DNA from: Byssochlamys sp. IMV 00236
Lineage: Eukaryota > Ascomycota > Eurotiomycetes > Eurotiales > Thermoascaceae
DNA length: 14,671 nt
Direction: 5' to 3'
Assembly (NCBI GenBank): GCA_001931875.2
Contig: MSJH02000425.1
Location: forward strand, 1 to 14,671
Each line of letters starts with the position of its first letter. Positions within the stretch are counted from its first letter, which is position 1. Below are positions 8,576 to 14,671 of this stretch, one piece after another. The position numbers were made by a program, and so were the translations under genes. Below the pieces are notes generated by a model. The model ran no database searches. It had not been told where the DNA came from and saw only the letters and a program-made list of their open reading frames with translations.

Positions 8576-9705
8576 TTATGCTCTGAGCGCACGTCTATCT
8601 TCCTTTGTCTGTGCTTTGAAACCTGTCTTGATGGCAGAGACGGAACGAGTCGAACCACAGTGTTCACAAGTAACAAAGTATAGTCTGTTATCTTTGGTCA
8701 TGATCGTGTTGGGAGATTTACAAGTCTTACAGGTGACGTATTCGACAATGTAACGACGCAGCACATTTTCGATTTGCTTTTGTTGGAAACGACCCTTGAT
8801 GATCAATCTTTGAGCACCGTCAACGGAACCAGTTGTACCCAATTCGGCAAACAAGAACTGAATGACATGTTCAGCAGGACGGTGAAGTCTCTTGGAAATT
8901 TCTGATACATTTGCAAAGATTGTCTTCTTGTTACCTTCACGATGAATTGAAGGAGGAACAATGGTGTATTTCTTCTTTTCCCCTGCCAATTCAGGATTAT
9001 TTTGTTTCAAGATGTTGAACACACGGTCAAGGAGCTGATAATACATTAGGCACACTGGCAACTCATTTATATAATAATTACCTCTTCATATGCATAGTCT
9101 CTGTCACTCTTCAACCAAGCTTCTTCGCCAGCTTGTTTATCTGATTTGTCTTCGACAACTTCTTCATCTGCATTTTCATCAGCCAAGTCGGCTTCAAATT
9201 GAGCCATAGACTTCTTCTTCTTCTTCTTTCTCTTTAAAGCACCGAAATCTAATTCTTCATCATTATCAGCTGCGGCTTCAGTTTCAGCAGGAGCATCCTT
9301 ATAACAGATGTGTTTATACTCTTGTCTGTTAACCCATTCTTTTATCATTTACCTCTTCAGTTGACTTGGCCTTCTTTTTCTTTTTCTTTTTCAAGTCGGC
9401 AAACATAGCATCAGGATCCTCTTCGGCATCTAATTATAACTTTTTAACTTTAATCTTTCTAATTATCATCTTGCTGTTACCATCTTGTTCACCAGCTACT
9501 TCCTCATTATCAGCAGCATTAGTAGGTTCAGAAGGTTCGGCTTCTGCTTCGAAATCAACCTTCTTCTTGGATTTCTTCTTCTTTTTTAATTTAGAAAAGT
9601 CGACCTGTAATAATACAATTGTTAGTTTCTTTTGTTTTCCTAAACGGTGCTTATTACTTCTTCGTCATCAAATTGTTGAACAGGTTCTTTTTCGTTGTCT
9701 GACAT
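8576..9705 (-). CDS. SUI3: Translation initiation factor eIF2 subunit beta
   Basis: Five exons: 9705-9658, 9604-9481, 9429-9353, 9297-9082 and 9034-8576. Introns are 47-55 nt. The join is 924 nt, or 307 residues, between the yeast and human lengths. Three lysine boxes, which in this family bind eIF5 and eIF2B epsilon, are visible at ~21-31 ([11 protein letters not shown]), 71-79 and 105-112. The conserved eIF5/IF2B-type domain spans about 155-285 and ends in a C4 zinc ribbon (C257, C260, C278, C281), followed by a basic tail. The product is part of the eIF2 ternary complex that carries initiator Met-tRNA to the 40S subunit. The start MSDNEKEP was chosen as the first ATG of a frame that splices cleanly into the lysine boxes. 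AATAAA begins 4 nt past the stop. No key residue is missing. Confidence 0.97.
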
Positions 9706-10016
9706 TGCTTACGAGAATAAAAAAGAGTAGTTTTAATTTTTTCTTTTTCAAAAAAAATGCGGCCAAACTCTAACGTCACAGCGGGATGACCTCCCTTTAG
9801 AGAAAATTTTTTATGAGAAAACAAGTGATGATCCCTCTTTTATGATTATTTTTGACCACATATTACAACATACATCAATTGTATATACATCCTATTCACA
9901 CCAGTAAGCTGCACATGTACATACACACACAAAGTAAACATACAGGAAAGGAAAATGACTCACGCTAAGCCACAGCTGCCTTTTAAATTAAAACTATGTA
10001 CAATCAAGAACTCGAA
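9706..10016. promoter_or_regulatory. Spacer with the eIF2 beta promoter
   Basis: These bases lie between the eL15 3' end and the eIF2 beta start, both on the minus strand. They are AT-rich with a CA/TA-repeat-like stretch at about 9900-9940. Apart from the CRE-like site at 9771 I see no gene or clear element. Confidence 0.5.
9771..9778 (-). promoter_or_regulatory. CRE-like bZIP site upstream of eIF2 beta
   Basis: TGACGTTA on the minus strand lies 65 nt upstream of the eIF2 beta ATG. It differs from the palindromic ATF/CREB site TGACGTCA by one base. An 8-base match can occur by chance. Confidence 0.3.
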
Positions 10017-10022
10017 TTTATT
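10017..10022 (-). terminator. poly(A) signal of eL15
   Basis: AATAAA on the minus strand begins 8 nt past the TAA stop at 10033-10031. Confidence 0.55.
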
Positions 10023-10030
10023 ATTACAAT

Positions 10031-10817
10031 TTAACGGTAACGACGAAGAGAAAGAGTGTTGCGACGCTTCCAAGTAGCACGACGTCCAGATCCCTTGGTG
10101 TTGTTGAATCTGTGTCCCTTTTGATGACCACGAGACTTCTTGCCGATAGCAGTCAAGCCACGGGCTTCACGACGCTTGTGAACGGGGTTGACAATCCAGC
10201 TGATACGAGGATCATTACGGATAGCCTTGTGAGAGGGGTCAACGAGGATAACTTCGTAGTACTTGTAGGTGGCATCTTGGTTGATCCAGTAAGAGTTGAG
10301 CACACGGAGATTACGGCACTTGCGGCCGACACGTTCCTCGGCGGTGGAACGGAGGGAGCGTTGATACTTCAATTGGTTCACACCTTCGTTCACTGGCTTA
10401 CCGTAAGTGGCACCCTTAGGAACAGGTCTCTTACGACCACCACGACGGACACGGATACGGTAGATAACGTAACCTTGCTTGGCCTTGTAGCCTAAACGAC
10501 GAGCCTTGTCAGGACGAGAAGGACGAGAGGCACGATGGATGACATTCAATTGTCTACATTAGATTCGTGTAAGTAATGGGGGAAGGTACTTTATAAAAAG
10601 TTCATCGGATGAATTTAAACCATGCATAAAATGAACTTTGTTCATTTTAAAGAGGTATTCAAGCCTAAATGTACCTGTATTCCCAACATCTAACACGAAG
10701 TAAGAAGCGAGAAACATCAGATTGTTTCTTTCTGGCAAGTTCTTCAAGGTATTTGTAGGCTATAAACAAGTAAGTACATCATTCTCTCATTCACAATCAA
10801 TCTTTCTTACCGCCCAT
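10031..10817 (-). CDS. RPL15: 60S ribosomal protein eL15
   Basis: Three exons: 10817-10811 (only 7 nt, ATGGGCG), 10759-10675 and 10553-10031. Introns are 51 and 121 nt. The join is 615 nt, exactly 204 residues, the standard eL15 length. The start [10 protein letters not shown] is diagnostic of the family, as are [18 protein letters not shown] and the basic C-terminus ending LSLRRYR. The protein sits in the large ribosomal subunit core and contacts 23S-like rRNA; its high Arg/Lys content fits. The codons are noticeably more GC-ending than in neighbouring genes, as expected for a highly expressed gene. The 7-nt first exon means the start codon is found only by splicing; without it no ATG opens the conserved N-terminus. 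The GRR1 stop lies only 105 nt upstream on the same strand, so the promoter is very compact. Confidence 0.98.
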
Positions 10818-10819
10818 TT

Positions 10820-10839
10820 GATGGATGGATGGATGGATG
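10820..10839. repeat. (GATG)5 tetranucleotide repeat in the eL15 leader
   Basis: There are five perfect copies of GATG on the plus strand, read as CATC repeats in the direction of eL15 and ending 3 nt before its ATG. It lies in the probable 5' untranslated leader. Confidence 0.85.
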
Positions 10840-10849
10840 CAGACAAAAA

Positions 10850-10870
10850 GAGAGAGAGAAAGAGAGAAAG
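10850..10870 (-). promoter_or_regulatory. Pyrimidine (CT) tract upstream of eL15
   Basis: On the minus strand this is a nearly pure run of C and T, 33-53 nt upstream of the eL15 ATG. Pyrimidine-rich tracts at or near the start site are common in highly expressed fungal genes and ribosomal protein leaders. The exact start site cannot be seen. Confidence 0.45.
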
Positions 10871-10916
10871 CAGGTGAAGAAGCTCAACAGTTAAAATTGA
10901 AATTGAAGCTCCGTTT

Positions 10917-10922
10917 TTTATT
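10917..10922 (-). terminator. poly(A) signal abutting the GRR1 stop codon
   Basis: AATAAA on the minus strand starts at the first base after the TAA stop (10925-10923). Cleavage would fall at about 10885-10905, leaving well under 100 nt before the eL15 ATG. Confidence 0.55.
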
Positions 10923-12421
10923 TTAATCATAAAGCGATAATAAATAATTACGAATGTCTTGAACGCCTTTTCCACTGTAAACACAAAATGTTTGTCTTTG
11001 CAGTTCGGTGAATTCGCTAGGTGGCGGTCTACAGAACTGTTGATAGTCTTCTCTCAAGAAGGCAGGTACATGTGTCAACGAGAGGTGATTGAGGTACCTA
11101 CACCTGTGTAATAAACGAGTGATGGCAGGCACGGTCAACTTGACACAATAGCTCAGATGAACTCGCTCGAGACTCATGGAATGGTAAGAGAGAGCTTGGA
11201 TGGCAGCGTCCGTGATATTAGAGCACTTGACTAGGCCTATACGTTTCAGCTTTGTCAAGTTCTTTGCGAGTTCAACGACGGATTTGTCTGTGATGTCGAT
11301 ACAACAAGCCATATCCAAGTACCTGATCCGGTTGCATTCTGTTGCCAGCTTGGTGATGGAGCGGTCTGTGATCTGAGAGCAGTGGCCAAGGTGAAGGTAG
11401 TGAAGATATCGGCCTAATTTACAAACAGAGAGGATGCCTCCGTCTGTTACCTTGAAGCACTTATTCAAAACCAAACTTCGAACTCGAGGCGCTGCTTCGA
11501 CAAGGATCGCAATAGAGTGATCATTGATGGATGAAATGCCTGTTAGATCGACAAGGCGGAGTTGTTCGTAATAATTTGGGTTATTTGCAAGAGCCGAATC
11601 CAGAAAAACTCGTTCGGTCAACAAACTTTCGGCTGCATCGCACTGATTCAATCGAAGTTCACGCAGGTCACGGCAATGAGAAAATAATGCTTGCAGCGTA
11701 CGATCTGTCACGCCACAGTTCATGAGGTCGACTTCGACAAGGTAAGGACAATAGAGCGCAAGAGCAATTGACGACTTTTCAGTGATGGTCACACAGTTGT
11801 TAAGCTTGATCTATAAAAATACATATTATTTAATACTTGAATATTTGTATACACACAAACAATTACTCTTTTCAATTCTGGACATTGTTGAGCTAGAGCA
11901 ACGATACCAACATCAGTAATATCAAAATGTGGTCGACTCATGCTCAAATTCAGTCCTTGCAATCTTGGACAACATATTGCAATCTTGAGTATAGTTTTGT
12001 CTGTAACGTTGAGTACATCTGTTAGATCAATAGACACCAATTCTGGGCCTATGCCCGTTCTAACATCAATCAGATTGCACAATCCGACATCGGTAATATG
12101 GAAACAGTTTGCAAGCGTCAATCGCTCAAGTCGTTGACAGTTGGCGAGTGAGGCAATATGTGTATCGTTCACAAGAGAAGCAAGTGGTGCCAGGTTGATC
12201 CTGCGAATAAAGGAGGTATATGGGAATGAATGTTGTTTGAGTTGTAGTGTATTAAAAAAGGAAAGACAGCGTGGTGATCGTGTGATGCTGGGTTTATACC
12301 AAAGCTGTTCTAGAGCATGGTAACTCCATTGTCTACAGACATGTGTGCATTGAATCAAATCCTTTTCGTCATCTAACTCTTTTAAAATGTGGACAACAAT
12401 TTCAGTGGGAATCAATCTCAT
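10923..12421 (-). CDS. GRR1: Grr1-like F-box/leucine-rich-repeat protein (SCF adaptor)
   Basis: Two exons, 12421-11867 and 11810-10923, with a 56-nt intron, give 480 residues. An F-box spans about 2-46 (LIPTEIVVHILKEL, then CRQW and LWYKP). About a dozen cysteine-containing leucine-rich repeats follow, of the type L..L.L..C..ITD, from roughly residue 70 to 425. The C-terminal block HVPAFLREDYQQFCRPPP, then FTELQRQTFCVYSGKGV, is the tail I recognise from Grr1 proteins. In yeast Grr1 is the substrate receptor of an SCF ubiquitin ligase that destroys G1 cyclins and regulators of glucose signalling; the same biochemical role is inferred here. The ATG at 12421 is chosen because the F-box begins one residue later; the open frame extends to 12544, but that part is a Phe/Cys-rich translation of a pyrimidine tract. 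AATAAA follows the stop directly. Confidence 0.92.
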
Positions 12422-12631
12422 AAGGAGAAGAATAGAACACACGCAAATAAAGAAAAAAGGAAAAAAAAAGGAGCAAGAAAAAAGAGAAAAAAATGCAGAT
12501 GATTTCAATGTGCAACAAAAACAACGTGAGCAATAATGGAACAAATGTGCACTTCATTCATGGGCGCACCACAATTATGTCATCAGACGTGAATTCAGAA
12601 TTTATTTATTTTTTACTAAACATCTCTCCCT
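12422..12631. promoter_or_regulatory. GRR1 upstream region
   Basis: The first ~70 nt upstream of the GRR1 ATG are T/C-rich on the minus strand (about 12425-12493), a likely 5' leader or core promoter tract. No TATA box or repeated site is evident. Confidence 0.45.
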
Positions 12632-12802
12632 TCATTCATTTGTAATGGCTTCATCTGCCTGCTGCAACAAGATGTCTTTGTTAGATAAGGGATATTGATT
12701 AATGTCTTTTCTATTATTTTCAACCTCTACTACATTTGTATCAGTCGTAAGGAGAGTTACTACACGAGCTGAACCGGCAATACAGGAGTTAGAGGCATAC
12801 TC
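12632..12802 (-). pseudogene. Unrecognised coding remnant, C-terminal segment
   Basis: An open frame of 56 residues ends at TGA (12634-12632) and opens after TAA at 12805-12803. Composition is protein-like: a small/hydrophobic start (SCIAGSARVVTLL) followed by a charged helical end (NKDILLQQADEAITNE). No ATG begins it. A Lys-rich helical piece lies just upstream (about 12890-12865) in a frame that would need a non-standard splice or a one-base change in a run of seven A (12885-12891). I do not recognise the family. It may be a last exon or a decayed one. Confidence 0.35.
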
Positions 12803-12915
12803 TTAACTGTTGTATGCTCAACACAAAAGAAATATATACGAGGCATACAGTGTGGTATTTACACTATTTCTATACTTCTCAATAAGTTTTTTTCTCGCTG
12901 CTCATTCTTCCAGTG

Positions 12916-13044
12916 TTAAAGGTTATCGACCTTAAGCTCTGTGATTTTGATGCCATGAAATAAACAAGAGCTACAAACGGATTCCATAGGATCTTTAATA
13001 TGCCTTTCAAAAGACTTGGCAGAAGCGAAGTTTGATGATTGTGC
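12916..13044 (-). pseudogene. Unrecognised coding remnant with a Cys-x2-Cys motif
   Basis: This is an open frame of 42 residues, bounded by TAG at 13047-13045 and TAA at 12918-12916. It contains SFERHIKDP then ESVCSSCLFHG, a His plus Cys-x-x-Cys arrangement that could be half of a zinc site. Upstream of the TAG the frame continues in a protein-like way (YLSEAQCEF). The family is not recognised. The same-strand neighbours are decayed transposase pieces, so it is probably part of a degenerate mobile element. Confidence 0.35.
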
Positions 13045-13148
13045 CTAGAACTCACACTGAGCTTCCGACAAATATGGAGTATTAACTCAATCTTATCATA
13101 AATTATTGGTCAACGCAATTCTGAACTTCAATGAAGAAGGGCGGCAGA

Positions 13149-13449
13149 TCATCTGTTACTAAGTTCTTGGTACATATCTTGTTTCCATTTTCGTGCCGCA
13201 TTGTGGTTGACATTCGCAGTTTTAGCTGCCTCCTTGGGCTACATGAGTTTTTCTGCTAGAAAATGAAAATATCTTCTGCGATCTTCATCAGTATAAACAT
13301 TGTATTGAGTAGCCCTTTTCTTCTTTAAAGAAGTTTCCTTCTTTATAACAACATAAGAAGCAGTATATTCTACTTGAACATCTTGGTTCTTGATACACTT
13401 TTGTAGTTTAGTTACGCTGTTCAATAGGAATGACCTTCTTTGCTGGCAT
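13149..13449 (-). pseudogene. Decayed Tc1/mariner-like transposase N-terminus (HTH domain)
   Basis: A start MPAKKVIPIEQRN at 13449 runs into a stop after 13 codons. The neighbouring frame (13424-13149) then carries a Lys-rich linker, YTDEDRRRYFHFLAEKLM, an in-frame TAG at 13241-13239, and EAAKTANVNHNAARKWK before TGA at 13149. The last part has the look of the helix-turn-helix that begins Tc1/mariner-type transposases of Mucorales (recognised from memory). One frameshift near 13412, one nonsense codon and the absence of any DDE catalytic domain show it is dead. Confidence 0.6.
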
Positions 13450-13464
13450 AAGTGACTTTTGTGA

Positions 13465-13472
13465 TGACGTCA
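13465..13472. promoter_or_regulatory. Perfect palindromic CRE (TGACGTCA)
   Basis: The full ATF/CREB consensus lies 15 nt upstream of the remnant transposase ATG at 13449. Whether it ever had a role is unknown; a single 8-bp site is weak evidence. Confidence 0.3.
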
Positions 13473-13584
13473 AGGGACTGGATTGATTTACTTATTTTGC
13501 CCCCCCTTTCTGAACTTTAAAATTTGGAGTGGCTGCCTTGTATGGCTTAGAAATAAGAAATAAGAATTTTTTTTATTTTATGCT

Positions 13585-14569
13585 TTATCTTCTTTGTGTT
13601 TGCAGATTTATATTTGGTGGAAGCTGCATCTCTTCATTTACTGACAACAACTGTCTTAGTTCATTATATATTTGTGACAGTCTGCCCTTATTTTCAGAAG
13701 TTAAATGTACACAGCTTTCTAAAGCTTGTCTGTATATATTCGTGATGTTTGTCAACACCTCATCCGTTCTATCTCCAGCGTCAGATAGTACTTCTGATTG
13801 AAGCACATCAGAGCTATCAGTAGCTACTTCACTATGATCATTCTCTACAGTATTCTGTATAAGTGCTGTCTCACCCATCATATGAACCCTCAAGCTGGAG
13901 TCGATTTCTAGGTAATGCCGTAAGTACACTGTAGCATTTCTCTTATTACTATCGTGACAATCTACCTTTGCTGTAAACCACACAGCTTTTATCGAAGCGA
14001 TAAACCAAATACATATGCTTACAGGCACGCTTATTTCGTTGAAATTCTATACAATTGCATGCAGTCATCATTCCTTGTTCAGTTGATATATCGTACACAA
14101 CTTCTGTCGTGAAAGACTTGACAATATAGCACACTTTTTCGATATATACTTTTTGCACCATATTTTCTAATGACAGCTCATTGATCTCTTCTGCTGCAAT
14201 CACTCTCTTTCTTGCCTCTCTAGTCTCTGTGTTCATACGTCCGATGTTAGCAGCCATCCTTGCAGTATTGTGCATAAAATCGGCATGAACATCATCAACC
14301 AAGATAAAGATTAATCGATCCAGTCTTCTATTCCTCTTTCTTTGCAAGTAACTCGTCTTCAATTGGTTATGCCAGCTTTCCACGTAGCTGCTGCTTTCCA
14401 TATTGGTGAAAATATAAGGTTGGTAGGCTCTGGCTCATTTAAAGACGCGTTCGTGCTCTAAGTAATAGTTTTTAAAATAAAACATAAATGCTAGGTATAT
14501 ACTGAATTTTTGAATGAAATGGTCGATCTTTCTAGTATACAGCTCTACTACTTTCCTACATCGTCGTCT
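13585..14569 (-). pseudogene. Mutator-like (MULE) transposase C-terminal part with SWIM zinc finger
   Basis: Three segments fit one frame: 14569-14503, 14457-13966 and 13928-13585. They are joined by putative introns of 45 nt (GTATAT...CTTAG) and 37 nt (GTAGAT...TACAG), 300 residues in all. Near 14401 it reads TNMESSSYVESWHNQLKTSY, the conserved segment just after the MULE DDE core. A SWIM finger follows, CNC-x9-CKH (C-x-C-x9-C-x-H), at about 14059-14015. A coiled C-terminus comes next, with YRQALESCVHLTSENKGRL. An in-frame TGA at 14437-14435 precedes ARAYQP, where a Trp would fit, and TAA closes the frame at 14572-14570. The DDE core and N-terminal FAR1 domain are absent or beyond the window edge. 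It is probably a dead copy. The 37-nt intron is unusually short, so a frameshift is the alternative reading. Confidence 0.7.
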
Positions 14570-14671
14570 TTACTTAGGTAATGACTAGCTGATATCTAAT
14601 CGTCTTGCTCCTTTACTGCAAAGCCAATATAGTCGCTTGTTCCATGTGGGATGGCAATCATACAAGGTTTT
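14570..14671. other. Window edge, possible continuation of the MULE remnant
   Basis: The last ~100 bases have no open frame that I can join with confidence to the transposase remnant. The element probably continues beyond the window. Confidence 0.35.

Noticed and set aside
9366..9773. Open frame on the plus strand opposite eIF2 beta
   Set aside because: Its poly-Phe runs are the antisense image of the lysine codons of eIF2 beta, and it crosses that gene's introns.
10112..10495. Open frame on the plus strand opposite eL15
   Set aside because: It lies wholly within a confidently identified ribosomal protein gene and reflects its biased codon use.
12422..12544. Upstream extension of the GRR1 frame by 41 codons
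   Set aside because: It is rich in Phe, Ser and Cys because it translates a T/C tract; the F-box begins directly after the Met at 12421, so this is more likely the 5' leader.

Overview
The window looks like nuclear DNA of an early-diverging fungus, most likely Mucoromycota (Mucor/Rhizopus type). This is an inference. It rests on AT-rich spacers, short GT-AG introns (mostly 41-61 nt, several with a CTAAC-like branch site), very short intergenic distances, fungal-type housekeeping genes (a secreted dipeptidyl-peptidase V and a Grr1 F-box protein), and gene or transposase families that I associate with Mucorales. I see no rRNA, tRNA, CRISPR array or prokaryotic operon signal.

Layout. Positions 60-1091 (-) hold an intronless protein with a FAR1/WRKY-GCM1-type zinc-binding domain. 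Positions 1092-2931 are an AT-rich spacer with nothing I can support. Positions 2932-5064 (+) hold a multi-exon member of a family I associate with Mucorales: the C-terminal half is cleanly spliceable, while the N-terminal half is interrupted by stop codons. Positions 5400-7718 (-) hold a complete five-exon secreted dipeptidyl-peptidase V with its full Ser-Asp-His triad. Positions 7978-8560 (+) are a three-exon coiled-coil protein that resembles pallidin (BLOC-1 subunit 6), divergent from the peptidase.

Positions 8576-9705 (-) encode eIF2 beta in five exons. Positions 10031-10817 (-) encode ribosomal protein eL15 in three exons, the first only 7 nt long. Positions 10923-12421 (-) encode a Grr1-like F-box/LRR protein in two exons. 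These three form a tight head-to-tail array on the minus strand. From about 12632 to the window end lies a graveyard of coding remnants, all on the minus strand: unrecognised fragments, the helix-turn-helix start of a Tc1/mariner-like transposase, and the C-terminal part of a Mutator-like (MULE) transposase with a SWIM zinc finger.

How the parts relate. eIF2 beta and eL15 both serve translation, Grr1 serves SCF ubiquitin ligase control, and the peptidase and the BLOC-1-like subunit touch the secretory/endosomal system. These are ordinary neighbours rather than a pathway cluster. The more distinctive points are extreme 3'-end compaction (stop codons inside or touching AATAAA signals, and a palindromic two-way poly(A) signal between convergent genes), one lysine box per exon in eIF2 beta, a stand-alone FAR1-type domain, and the decaying mobile or lineage-specific genes. 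I found no convincing new multi-gene system.
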